In this document: in pieces, positions 9,175 to 18,029 of the stretch
Position numbering within the stretch: the stretch's first letter is position 1
Layout: each line of letters starts with the position of its first letter
Assembly: GCA_965227145.1 (NCBI GenBank)
Contig: OZ245730.1
Location: 2,976,001-3,040,000, forward strand
DNA from: JACKAQ01 sp965227145
GTDB lineage: Bacteria > Calditrichota > Calditrichia > RBG-13-44-9 > J075
Length of the DNA stretch: 64,000 nucleotides
Direction of reading: 5' to 3'
Made by a program: the position numbers and the translations under genes
Notes under the pieces: generated by a model
Seen by the model: only the letters and a program-made list of their open reading frames with translations
The model's database searches: none
What the model was told of the DNA's origin: nothing

Positions 9175-9221
9175 TTTTTTTGCGATCAATAATTCGATAT
9201 GTGGCGAAATATAAATGTGAG

Positions 9222-10532
9222 ATGACCATGAGTTGGCGGGAAGAATACAAAATATTGCTGTGGATTACCGGCGGATTTTTGCTGGCTTTTTTTCTGCCCA
9301 CAGAGAATATCCTTTTTAAAGATGCGCTGTTTTCCGCGTTTTCATTGCTGAAATGGTATGCGCAGGAGCATGTGCTGCTCTGCCTCGTTCCGGCGTTTTT
9401 TATCGCCGGTGTGATCGCTGTTTTTGTGAGCCAGGGTGCGGTGATCAAATATTTTGGCGTGGACGCCAAAAAGTGGTTATCCTACCTCATTGCGTCGGTT
9501 TCCGGCAGCATTCTCGCGGTCTGTTCCTGCACCGTGTTGCCGCTGTTTTCCGGGATTCACAAACGCGGTGCGGGTTTGGGTCCGGCTATCGCATTTCTCT
9601 ATTCGGGACCGTCGATCAATATTCTGGCGATCATTTTAACCGCACGGATTTTGGGGATGGAACTGGGCATTGCCCGGGTGATCGGCGCAGTGTCATTCAG
9701 CGTGGTGATCGGTTTGGCGATGCACATCATTTACCGGAAAGAGGAAGCCGAACGCAGCGCCGGACAATTGTCGCTCCCCCAACCAGAATCCGGGCGACCG
9801 TTTTGGCAAACGCTGTTTCTGTTTGCGGTGCTGGTTTTCCTGCTCATTTTCGCAACCTGGGGCAAACCGGATGTTACGGAAGGATTTTTCTACCAAATAT
9901 TTGCCATAAAATGGTGGCTGACCGGCATTTTCGGACTACTGCTGGCTGTCGCGTTGGTGTTTGTGTTGCACATTGGCCGATGGTTTGTGGCTGCGGGCGT
10001 TGCAATTGTCGCAGCGCTGGCGCTGATGTTTCCCGAATATCCGCTCATTTCGTTTACGGCTGGCGTGATTGCGCTCAGCGTGATCATCTCCATTTCGCCG
10101 GGCGAACCGGAGGAGTGGATGCAATCCAGTTGGGATTTTGCGAAACAAATTATGCCGCTGCTGGGCGCGGGTGTGTTGGTCGCAGGATTTTTGTTGGGTG
10201 ACGCAACCGGCGGTTCGGGCATCATTCCCGGTAAATGGATTTCCGGTTTGGTTGGCGGCAACTCGCTGTTTGCCAATTTTTTCGCCGCGATTGTCGGCGC
10301 GTTTATGTATTTCGCCACGTTGACGGAAATCCCAATTTTACAGGGACTTATGCAAGCCGGAATGGGCAAAGGGCCGGCGCTGGCTTTGCTGCTGGCTGGT
10401 CCGGCGCTGTCGCTGCCAAATATGCTGGTGATCCGCAGCGTCATCGGCACGCAAAAAACGGCGGTTTATGTTGCGCTGGTGGTGGTGATGGCGACGCTCA
10501 GCGGATTGATTTATGGCAGTTTTTTCGGATAA
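9222..10532 (+). CDS. ArsP/COG0701-type membrane permease
   Basis: About 436 residues with ten or so hydrophobic segments. The segment SILAVCSCTVLPLFSGIHKR and the later SGPSINILAIILTARILG are characteristic of the COG0701 permease family (UPF0718, including ArsP), which exports trivalent organoarsenicals or related compounds. The paired cysteines in VCSCTV are plausible metalloid ligands. The frame is open further upstream into arsR; the ATG at 9222 (or 9228) is chosen because it avoids overlap. Second gene of the arsenic operon. The exact substrate cannot be told from sequence. Confidence 0.82.
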   Translation: MTMSWREEYKILLWITGGFLLAFFLPTENILFKDALFSAFSLLKWYAQEHVLLCLVPAFFIAGVIAVFVSQGAVIKYFGVDAKKWLSYLIASVSGSILAVCSCTVLPLFSGIHKRGAGLGPAIAFLYSGPSINILAIILTARILGMELGIARVIGAVSFSVVIGLAMHIIYRKEEAERSAGQLSLPQPESGRPFWQTLFLFAVLVFLLIFATWGKPDVTEGFFYQIFAIKWWLTGIFGLLLAVALVFVLHIGRWFVAAGVAIVAALALMFPEYPLISFTAGVIALSVIISISPGEPEEWMQSSWDFAKQIMPLLGAGVLVAGFLLGDATGGSGIIPGKWISGLVGGNSLFANFFAAIVGAFMYFATLTEIPILQGLMQAGMGKGPALALLLAGPALSLPNMLVIRSVIGTQKTAVYVALVVVMATLSGLIYGSFFG

Positions 10533-10563
10533 TTATTAATCTCGAAATGGAAAGGAATAATCG

Positions 10564-11622
10564 ATGGCTAAATCGGGCAAACGGTTATCATTTATAGATC
10601 GCTTTTTGACGCTGTGGATTTTTGTGGCGATGTTTATCGGCGTTTCCGCCGGCTATTTCTATTCCGGAATTGCCGGATTTTGGGACCAATTTTCGGTGGG
10701 AACGACCAATATTCCCATTGCTATCGGGTTAATTTTGATGATGTATCCCCCGCTGGCGAAAGTCAATTACGAAAAATTGGGCAAGGTTTTCCGCGACTGG
10801 CAGGTGCTCGGTCTTTCGCTGGTGCAAAACTGGCTGATCGGTCCGACGCTGATGTTTGCGCTGGCGGTTATTTTTCTGCGGGACGAGCCGCATTATATGG
10901 TCGGGCTGATTTTGATCGGGCTGGCGCGCTGCATCGCGATGGTCATCGTTTGGAACGAACTCGCCAAAGGCGACAACGAATACGCCGCCGGGCTGGTGGC
11001 CTTCAACTCCATTTTTCAGGTGCTGTTTTATACGGTTTATGCCTGGTTTTTTATCGAAATTTTGCCCAAATGGCTGGGAATGGACGGCGCAATCGTAAAT
11101 ATTTCGATGGGGCAAATTGCCGAATCTGTTTTCATTTATCTCGGTATTCCGTTGTTTGCGGGAATGATTACCCGACTGGTTTTGGTGAAGAAAAGAGGTG
11201 CTGATTGGTATCGCACTAAATTTATTCCGGTTATTTCGCCGATAACGCTCATTGCCTTGCTGTTCACCATTTTTGTGATGTTTTCGATGAAAGGCGAGCT
11301 GATTGTGCAATTGCCGATGGATATTTTGCGAATCGCCGTGCCGCTGGTGATCTATTTTGTGATTATGTTTTTTGTATCTTTTTGGATGGGCAAAAAAATC
11401 GGGGCGGATTATTCCAAAACCACAACCATCGCCTTCACCGCCGCGTCCAATAATTTTGAACTGGCGATTGCCGTAGCGATTGCCGCATTCGGCATCAGCT
11501 CCGGCGAGGCGTTTACATCGGTGATCGGTCCGCTGGTGGAAGTGCCGGTGCTGATCGCATTGGTGAATGTGTCGCTGTTTTTTCAGAAAAAATATTTCGC
11601 CGGGAACGCTGCAAACGTTTGA
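10564..11622 (+). CDS. acr3: Acr3-family arsenite efflux permease
   Basis: 352 residues with ten predicted membrane segments, the usual Acr3 length. The family signature is seen in LIGLARCIAMVIVWNELAKG (Cys123, the conserved thiol expected to take part in As(III) transport) and in TIAFTAASNNFELAIAVAIA. It should expel arsenite across the inner membrane by proton exchange. An AAAGGA ribosome binding site precedes the ATG. It lies between the ArsP-type permease and the arsenate reductase. Confidence 0.93.
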   Translation: MAKSGKRLSFIDRFLTLWIFVAMFIGVSAGYFYSGIAGFWDQFSVGTTNIPIAIGLILMMYPPLAKVNYEKLGKVFRDWQVLGLSLVQNWLIGPTLMFALAVIFLRDEPHYMVGLILIGLARCIAMVIVWNELAKGDNEYAAGLVAFNSIFQVLFYTVYAWFFIEILPKWLGMDGAIVNISMGQIAESVFIYLGIPLFAGMITRLVLVKKRGADWYRTKFIPVISPITLIALLFTIFVMFSMKGELIVQLPMDILRIAVPLVIYFVIMFFVSFWMGKKIGADYSKTTTIAFTAASNNFELAIAVAIAAFGISSGEAFTSVIGPLVEVPVLIALVNVSLFFQKKYFAGNAANV

Positions 11623-11690
11623 GGTGAGGCGTTATTTAGCCGCGAATAAATACAATTTTGCACAAAACCTTATCAATCAGGAAGCAATTT

Positions 11691-12329
11691 ATGGGAAAAT
11701 TACTGGTTCAACTTGAAGAATATATCCATAAAAACATCATCGATGCCGGAGAGATTGCCGGCGAGCGGAAAGCGATGCTCGAACAAATTGCTCGATTTAT
11801 TGCGCAACGGATCGCAGAAAATCAACCAGCGGCGTTGACGTTCATTTGCACCCACAATTCCCGACGCAGCCATCTCTCGCAGATTTGGGCGCAGGTGGCG
11901 GCGCATTATTTTGATATTCCGGGTGTGGTCACTTTTTCCGGCGGCACGGAAGCAACCGCGTTTAATCCCCGTGCGGTGCTGGCAATTGAAAAAGCGGGAT
12001 TTTCCGTGGAAAAAACCGGATCGGAAAACAACCCGGATTATCTGGTGCGCTATGCGGAAGATGCCGCGCCAATGCGCTGTTTTTCCAAAACTTACAACGA
12101 TGATTTTAATCCGCAAAACGGCTATTGCGCGGTGATGACCTGCAGCGATGCAGACGAAGCCTGCCCGATCGTTTTCGGTGCTGCTGCCCGCATTCCGTTG
12201 CGATACGATGATCCGAAAGCATTCGACGAAACGCCGCTCGAAGCTGAAAAATATGCAGAGCGCAGCCAGCAAATCGCCCGCGAATTGTTTTGGGCGATGC
12301 GGTTTTTGCGCGATCAACTTGATAAATAA
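11691..12329 (+). CDS. arsC: ArsC-like arsenate reductase / low-MW tyrosine phosphatase family
   Basis: 212 residues. The phosphatase loop CTHNSRRS (Cys53, CX5R) lies in LTFICTHNSRRS, and an acidic DP motif follows later (RYDDPKAF). Extra cysteines in VMTCSDADEACP could form the disulfide relay of thioredoxin-coupled ArsC. It should reduce arsenate to arsenite for Acr3. About 40 residues precede the usual fold start, so it is longer than classic ArsC. The ATG at 11691 has AGGAAG before it; an upstream ATG at 11658 lacks one. Some bacterial homologues are annotated simply as protein-tyrosine phosphatase. Confidence 0.82.
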   Translation: MGKLLVQLEEYIHKNIIDAGEIAGERKAMLEQIARFIAQRIAENQPAALTFICTHNSRRSHLSQIWAQVAAHYFDIPGVVTFSGGTEATAFNPRAVLAIEKAGFSVEKTGSENNPDYLVRYAEDAAPMRCFSKTYNDDFNPQNGYCAVMTCSDADEACPIVFGAAARIPLRYDDPKAFDETPLEAEKYAERSQQIARELFWAMRFLRDQLDK

Positions 12330-12437
12330 GGTTACGGCTTTAGCCACGGAGCCACAGAGCGCACGGAGATTTTTTTATACCATTGTGGCAAAAAAATATA
12401 CCGCATTTTCAAATCTTAAAAAAATGAGGGCTTAAAC
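12330..12437 (+). repeat. Intergenic repeat fragment of the AGCCACGGAGCCACAGAG type
   Basis: The gap inside the arsenic operon contains TTTAGCCACGGAGCCACAG (12341-12359) and then GCGCACGGAG and a T-run. A related piece, TTTTAGCCACGACGCCACAG, occurs at 47609-47628. Such strings are dispersed intergenic repeats in many FCB and Planctomycetes genomes (general knowledge). Confidence 0.5.
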
Positions 12438-12683
12438 ATGTTACACATTCAGGTTGTTGGACCCGGTTGTGCCAATTGTCAAAAACTGGAACAGATGTGC
12501 AAAGAAGTTGTCGCAGAGGAACATCTGGATGCGACGGTGGAAAAAATCAGTGATATCAGCAAATTTGCGGATTTGGGCGTGCTGATCACGCCGGGATTGC
12601 TGGTCAACGGGAAGTTACTCAGCAGCGGCAAAATGCCGACCAAACATACCTTGGTGCATTGGCTGCAAAACGCAATCGCTTAA
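12438..12683 (+). CDS. Small CxxC thioredoxin-like protein
   Basis: 81 residues, the size of the MTH895/TM0996 family of minimal thioredoxin-fold proteins. The active site is CANC (residues 11-14 in GPGCANCQKLEQM), and a cis-Pro loop appears as ITPGLLVNGKLL. Members often sit in arsenic operons next to ArsP or Acr3 permeases. A likely role is recycling the ArsC-like reductase or handling As(III) thiols; this is inference from position. Last gene of the operon. Confidence 0.88.
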   Translation: MLHIQVVGPGCANCQKLEQMCKEVVAEEHLDATVEKISDISKFADLGVLITPGLLVNGKLLSSGKMPTKHTLVHWLQNAIA

Positions 12684-12699
12684 ATGAACCGGAATTATT

Positions 12700-12733
12700 G
12701 AATCATCCCCGTGCAGAAGTACGGGGATGATTC
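12700..12733 (+). terminator. Long hairpin at the end of the arsenic operon
   Basis: Perfect 13-bp stem GAATCATCCCCGT / ACGGGGATGATTC with 8-base loop GCAGAAGT, 16 bp after the last stop codon. There is no T-run on the plus strand, so it may act with Rho, as an mRNA 3' stabiliser, or be a repeat element. Confidence 0.6.
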
Positions 12734-12854
12734 ACTCTAAACTTTCACACATTCATCACTCCCCTTTTCAAAAATTTTCCATAAAATTATTATCACTTGA
12801 TAAATGAACGGACTGCGTTAATTTATTCTGTTTGCATGAAATGGAGAAAAAGCG

Positions 12855-13601
12855 ATGAATTTGCGATTTAAAATATTATCCGGTTTTTTGGCGCTGACGC
12901 TGATGTTGTTTTTAGCGGGCGCCTGGTCGATTTATATTCTCAACACTACCGGCACTTCTGCACACAATTTATTGGAAGAAAATTACAAAAGTATCAACGC
13001 TGCCAACGTGATGCTCGAGGCGTTGGAACGGGAAGACAGCGGTATTTTGCTGCTCATGCTCGGTAACTGGGATGAAGGCCGTTCGATTATGGCTGCCGCA
13101 GACAGTTTGTTTTGGTCCGGTTTCAATACCGCAAACGGTAACCTCACCATTCCCGGCGAACAAATTCATTTGGACAGCATCCGCATCCGGTACCGGATTT
13201 TCCAATCATTGTGGGAAAAACCGATCGTTTCAACCGCAAAAGAGCGAAATATGGACTGGTATTTCGCAGAAATTCACACGGCATTTATCGAGTGCAAAAA
13301 AGCGGTTGATCATTTGCGCGATATGAACAGCCAAACCATGTACCAAACCGCAACCGATCTGAAAAACCGTACCAAACGCGCCATCATGCCGGGCATTATT
13401 GCGATGATTGCAGCGTTGGTTTTTGCGCTGCTGTTTAATTTTTTTATCAATTATTATGTGGTCAAACCGGTTAGCCGAATCAATAAAGCCATTCGGGAAT
13501 TTCTGGATAACGGCACACCGGTAGAAGTTGAAGTGGATACACATGACGAGATCGGCGAGCTGCGCGAACTGGTACTCACCATTATTCACAGAACACGTTA
13601 G
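12855..13601 (+). CDS. Orphan HAMP sensor without output domain
   Basis: 248 residues: short cytoplasmic tip, membrane helix (about 9-31), a helical periplasmic sensor domain (about 32-175) of the four-helix or KinB-like type, a second membrane helix (about 178-200) and a HAMP domain (VVKPVSRINKAIREF to DEIGELRELV). The protein then stops after TIIHRTR, where a kinase or methyl-accepting domain would normally begin. The following gene (trkH) starts 13 bp on, and no kinase remnant is visible between them. Either a truncated gene or a stand-alone sensor. Its ribosome binding site (TGGAGAAAAAGCG) is good, so it is probably expressed. Confidence 0.8.
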   Translation: MNLRFKILSGFLALTLMLFLAGAWSIYILNTTGTSAHNLLEENYKSINAANVMLEALEREDSGILLLMLGNWDEGRSIMAAADSLFWSGFNTANGNLTIPGEQIHLDSIRIRYRIFQSLWEKPIVSTAKERNMDWYFAEIHTAFIECKKAVDHLRDMNSQTMYQTATDLKNRTKRAIMPGIIAMIAALVFALLFNFFINYYVVKPVSRINKAIREFLDNGTPVEVEVDTHDEIGELRELVLTIIHRTR

Positions 13602-13613
13602 CGGACAATTATC

Positions 13614-15068
13614 ATGCGATTTCAAATAATATATCGATATTTGGGATTTATTTTTCTGCTGAATGCGCTGGGGATGTTGTTATCTGCTGTTGTATCAATT
13701 ATTTACAACGACGGTTCGACCTATATTTTATTTTACAGTGCAATTCTGGCGGCGCTGTTCGGTATTTTTCCGCTGATTTTTGTGCCACCGGCAGAAGATA
13801 TTTCCAACAATGAAGGCTTGATTATCGTGGTTGCCAGTTGGCTGGTTAGCTGCCTGATCGGCGCAATCCCGTATGTTTTATGGGGTGTGGAATTCAGCTT
13901 TAGCAATGCCTGGTTTGAAAGTGTTTCCGGTTTTACAACAACCGGATCGACCATTTTGGTGAACATCGAAGCTGTGCCGGAAGGGTTGCTGTTTTGGCGG
14001 GCAATGACCCACTGGCTGGGCGGAATGGGCATTTTTGTTTTTGCACTTTCGGTGATGCCGTTTATGGGTGAAGGCATGCGCGTGCTGTATCAAAGCGAAA
14101 TGTCTGCGCTGGCGCTGAACAATTTTCAGCAGCGGGCGAAAATTGCGGTGCATATTCTGGCGAGCGTTTATGTGGGATTGACAGCGTTGGAAACGATAGC
14201 GCTGCTCTTTTGCGGAATGGATCTATTCGATGCCGTTACCCATTCTTTTGCCACCATTGCAACCGGCGGTTTTTCACCGAGAAACGCCAGCATTGCCTAT
14301 TTCAACAGCATTTCGGTTGAAGTAGTTATCATGATTTTCATGATTTTTTCCGGGATACATTTTGCCCTGCTGTTCGGCGTTATTTCGGGTGATTTCAAAA
14401 GCATCTGGAAATCGCGTATCGTTCGATATTACCTATTAGCGTTGTTTGCCGGAATCATGATTTCTTCAATCGACCTGTATATTACCCAATATGACAGCTT
14501 TGCAACAGCGTTGCGGCACGCTTCATTCCAGATGTTATCGGTTGGAACCTCAACCGGATTTGCTACTGCGGATAGCTCAATCTGGTCGCCGGTTTCGCAA
14601 ATGCTGCTGATCTTTTTTTCGCTGCAATGTGCATGCGCAGGCTCAACTTCCGGGGGAATAAAAGCGGATCGAATCGTGATTTTGGGGAAATCGATCATGC
14701 GCCAGATCCGGCAATTGCAACATCCGCGAGCGGTGCTGCCGTTGACCATCGGCGATAAAGTGATGGAAAAAGATGTCGCGGAAAACGCCGTGCTGTATAT
14801 CGTGTTGTATCTGTGCATTATTTTTGCGACCACCATTTTGTTGATCGCCCTCGGCACGGATACAACCGAAGCATTCACCGGAACTGTCGCTACAATGGGC
14901 AATGTCGGACCCGGATTGGCCGGTGTGGGCTCGGTTGGAAATTTCAACCACATTTCAGATGCCGGAAAATGGATTTTCACTGTCACGATGTTATTGGGGC
15001 GGCTGGAAATTTATGCGCTGCTCATGTTTTTTATCCCCAAACATTGGAAGTTGTATGGCAGTTTGTAA
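13614..15068 (+). CDS. trkH: TrkH-family potassium uptake channel
   Basis: 484 residues with about ten membrane segments. The four pore-loop selectivity regions are visible: SVSGFTTTGSTIL, FATIATGGFSPRN, LSVGTSTGFATADSS and VATMGNVGPGLAG. THWLGGMGIFVFALSVMP is also family-typical. It moves K+ inward, normally gated by TrkA, for which no gene lies in this window. It follows the HAMP sensor by 13 bp, which suggests cotranscription and perhaps osmotic or K+ sensing. Confidence 0.93.
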   Translation: MRFQIIYRYLGFIFLLNALGMLLSAVVSIIYNDGSTYILFYSAILAALFGIFPLIFVPPAEDISNNEGLIIVVASWLVSCLIGAIPYVLWGVEFSFSNAWFESVSGFTTTGSTILVNIEAVPEGLLFWRAMTHWLGGMGIFVFALSVMPFMGEGMRVLYQSEMSALALNNFQQRAKIAVHILASVYVGLTALETIALLFCGMDLFDAVTHSFATIATGGFSPRNASIAYFNSISVEVVIMIFMIFSGIHFALLFGVISGDFKSIWKSRIVRYYLLALFAGIMISSIDLYITQYDSFATALRHASFQMLSVGTSTGFATADSSIWSPVSQMLLIFFSLQCACAGSTSGGIKADRIVILGKSIMRQIRQLQHPRAVLPLTIGDKVMEKDVAENAVLYIVLYLCIIFATTILLIALGTDTTEAFTGTVATMGNVGPGLAGVGSVGNFNHISDAGKWIFTVTMLLGRLEIYALLMFFIPKHWKLYGSL

Positions 15069-15156
15069 AAACCCTGCTTATTTTTGAAGAATAAAATTTT
15101 TGCACCCGACACAAATTTTTTGCAAGTTGCACAAAACCAAACTGCCGGGGTAAATC

Positions 15157-15657
15157 ATGCAATCATTTTTTGAAACAAATATACTGCAATTTCAGATTTT
15201 GGGACAAACCGCGTTGGCAATGTTTTTGGGTGCATTGATTGGCATCGACCGGGAATTTGCCCAAAAACCGGCTGGTTTGCGAACCCACATGCTGGTTGCC
15301 GGTGCCGCAGCGCTCATCGTCAAACTGGCGGAAGTTGCAATAATCCATTTTTCAAACGGCGCAAATGTGGAATTTCTGCGTGCCGATCCGATCCGGATTT
15401 TTGTTGCCGTTGTCACCGGCATCAGTTTTTTGGGCGCCGGAACCATCATCCGGCAGGCAAAAGAAACGCGTGTTGAAGGGTTGACAACGGCTGCGGCACT
15501 CCTGTTTTCGGCGGTTATCGGCATGGCTGTGGCGCTATCGCAATATGTTTTGGCGGTTGGCGCCACACTTCTGGCAGTGCTGACACTGTGGGTAATGGGC
15601 AAATTTCAATATTGGATTAACCAACGCCAGCGCGCGTCGCAGAATTCGTTGCATTAA
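15157..15657 (+). CDS. MgtC/SapB-family membrane protein
   Basis: 166 residues with four or five membrane segments. Family motifs are ALIGIDREFAQKPAGLRTHM and GISFLGAGTIIRQ followed by VEGLTTAAALLFSAVIGMA. In other bacteria MgtC proteins support survival at low Mg2+ and modulate ATP synthase; the exact role here is unknown. It lies 88 bp after trkH and may form an ion-homeostasis group with it. Confidence 0.9.
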   Translation: MQSFFETNILQFQILGQTALAMFLGALIGIDREFAQKPAGLRTHMLVAGAAALIVKLAEVAIIHFSNGANVEFLRADPIRIFVAVVTGISFLGAGTIIRQAKETRVEGLTTAAALLFSAVIGMAVALSQYVLAVGATLLAVLTLWVMGKFQYWINQRQRASQNSLH

Positions 15658-16112
15658 GCTATTTCTCACAAGAACAATAATAACAACATCTTACAATAAT
15701 TTTATAATGTGAAAAATTAACCGGTCAATCCGGCTTCGTTGAGAAGATTATATGATACTTGCATTTGCAACACCCATGAAATAGTTTATAGATATGCGAA
15801 CGTAGCCAGAAATATTGCATGTTTTACGGGATTTGAACGCATTGTGCACACTTGTAAGCCGCGTTGTTGATTGAGTAACACCATTTAAGATTCTGCTCAA
15901 AAGCTGTTTGTCACACGCTATTTATCTCACACAGAATTTCATCCCGCTAAATCGCCTTCAGATTTGCTCCAGTTGCTGTAATACTCATACCGAAAATGCA
16001 TCGCTACATGTATCGCCCCGGTCGTTGTGTGAATTTCATCATTCGCAATTCCGGCTGTTGTTCTTTGAACCAAAACGTGCCCGGTACTCATAAATTTGAA
16101 AGGATTTTAGTA
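15658..16112. other. Intergenic region upstream of ftsH
   Basis: No convincing gene. The ftsH frame is open back to 15996, but the ribosome binding site lies at 16098-16104. A possible promoter (TTGCAA 15765-15770, 16-bp spacer, TATAGA 15787-15792) would leave a leader of about 310 bases. No clear hairpin or repeat was seen. Confidence 0.5.
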
Positions 16113-18029
16113 ATGAACCATCATTCGCGACCACAACCACCCGCTAAAAAAAACGGGAAAAATGATCCTTTTTCCAAAATTCCCTCGTTGTGGCCGTTTG
16201 TATTTTGGCTGATAGCCGGTTGGCTGATTATTACCTTGATTTTTCCGGACAATTCCGGCGAAAAGCGGACAATCATTTCTTACACGGAATTTAAACAGCA
16301 AATAAAAACGGCAAATGTAACCGCTGTAACCTTCAAAGGCAATCAAATCAGCGGACAATTTAAATCACAATATATTGTGACATTGGGTACCGAAAACGAC
16401 AGTATTTCTTTTCAATATTTTGCAACGACCAAACCTGATCTGGAAGACCCGGAGCTGGTTCATTTGCTCGAAAGCAACGCGGTTACCATCCGTGCCGAAA
16501 CCGAAAGTGAATCGTGGTTGAATATATTTCTGATTTCATTTTTGCCATGGATTTTGATAATCGCATTTTTTATTTACATCAGCAGAAGAGCGCGGAACCA
16601 AATGCAAGGCATGATGGGCGGTGGCGGGCTGTTTGGCATCGGCAAATCGAAAGCCAAAAAATACCAACGATCAAATGAGGACGTTACTTTTGATGAGGTA
16701 GCGGGATTGGAAAATGCCAAACGCGATCTGCGAGAAATTGTGGAATACCTGAAAGCGCCCGAAAAATTTACCGCACTCGGCGCGAACATTCCCAAAGGCA
16801 TTTTACTGATGGGACCGCCCGGCACCGGAAAAACGTTGCTGGCACAGGCAACCGCGGGTGAAGCCGGTGTTGCATTTTTCAGCATCAGCGGTTCGGAATT
16901 TATCGAAATGTTTGTGGGTGTCGGTGCATCGCGAGTGCGGGATATGTTCGAAACCGCCAAAAAAGAAGCACCGTCGATCATTTTTGTCGATGAAATCGAC
17001 TCGGTTGGGCGGGCGCGCGGCACCGGACTCGGCGGCGGGCACGATGAGCGCGAACAAACGCTCAACCAGATCCTCTCCGAAATGGACGGTTTCGAAGCTC
17101 ATCAATCTGTGGTGGTGATTGCGGCAACCAACCGCCCGGATGTGCTCGATCCGGCGCTCACCCGCCCCGGTCGGTTCGACCGGCAGATCACGCTGGAACT
17201 GCCCCACAAAAAGGCGCGCGAGGAAATTCTGAAAATCCACAGCCGCGCTGTGCCGGTGGACAGCGATGTGGATTTGGAAAATCTCTCCGCACGGACGGTC
17301 GGTTTTTCCGGTGCAGATCTCAAAAACCTGGTCAACGAAGCGGCGTTATTAGCCGGACGGATGGATCAGCAAAAGGTCACCGCGGCGGCATTTGACGAAG
17401 CACGCGACAAAATTCTGCTGGGCGCGGAACGCGAGGATTTTATCGACGATGCTGAGAAAAAAATTATCGCGTATCACGAGGCGGGACATGCGCTGGTTGC
17501 CAAACTGATCCCCGACACCGATCCGCTGCAAAAGGTGACCATCATTCCGCGCGGACAGGCGCTCGGCGTTACCGAACAGCTCCCGGAAAACGAACGCCAC
17601 AACCTCAAACGCCGTTACTTGCTGGATCGCATTGCGGTGATGCTCGGCGGTCGCGCAGCCGAAAAACTGGTTTTTGGCGATGTATCCAACGGCGCAGCCA
17701 GCGACCTGAAACAGGTGACCCAGATCGCCCGGCGAATGGTTTGCCAGTGGGGTATGAGCGAAAAATTGGGTGCTGTGTATTTCCGGCAGGGCGAGGAGCA
17801 CCTCTTTTTGGGGCGCGAAATTACCCAGACAAAAGATTTCAGCGAACACACCGCACAGATGATTGACGAGGAAATCCGCAACATTATCGGCGATATGGAA
17901 TCGAAAGCAGTCACCCTGCTCACGGAAAATCGCGAAACGCTCGACGCCGTTGCGGAAGCGTTGCTGGAACACGAAACCCTCGATAACGAAATGATCGATA
18001 AACTTAATAAAGACAGTGTATTATCATGA
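16113..18029 (+). CDS. ftsH: ATP-dependent zinc metalloprotease FtsH
   Basis: 638 residues, normal length. Two membrane helices (about 27-46 and 143-163) flank a short periplasmic domain. The AAA+ module has Walker A GPPGTGKT (234-241), Walker B IIFVDEID and the SRH region NRPDVLDPALTRPGRFDR. The zinc site HEAGH is at 455-459. It degrades misfolded membrane proteins and selected regulators. The ATG at 16113 is preceded by GAAAGGA; longer upstream starts lack one. Its TGA overlaps the ATG of the next gene (ATGA), which implies translational coupling to the symporter. Confidence 0.97.
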   Translation: MNHHSRPQPPAKKNGKNDPFSKIPSLWPFVFWLIAGWLIITLIFPDNSGEKRTIISYTEFKQQIKTANVTAVTFKGNQISGQFKSQYIVTLGTENDSISFQYFATTKPDLEDPELVHLLESNAVTIRAETESESWLNIFLISFLPWILIIAFFIYISRRARNQMQGMMGGGGLFGIGKSKAKKYQRSNEDVTFDEVAGLENAKRDLREIVEYLKAPEKFTALGANIPKGILLMGPPGTGKTLLAQATAGEAGVAFFSISGSEFIEMFVGVGASRVRDMFETAKKEAPSIIFVDEIDSVGRARGTGLGGGHDEREQTLNQILSEMDGFEAHQSVVVIAATNRPDVLDPALTRPGRFDRQITLELPHKKAREEILKIHSRAVPVDSDVDLENLSARTVGFSGADLKNLVNEAALLAGRMDQQKVTAAAFDEARDKILLGAEREDFIDDAEKKIIAYHEAGHALVAKLIPDTDPLQKVTIIPRGQALGVTEQLPENERHNLKRRYLLDRIAVMLGGRAAEKLVFGDVSNGAASDLKQVTQIARRMVCQWGMSEKLGAVYFRQGEEHLFLGREITQTKDFSEHTAQMIDEEIRNIIGDMESKAVTLLTENRETLDAVAEALLEHETLDNEMIDKLNKDSVLS

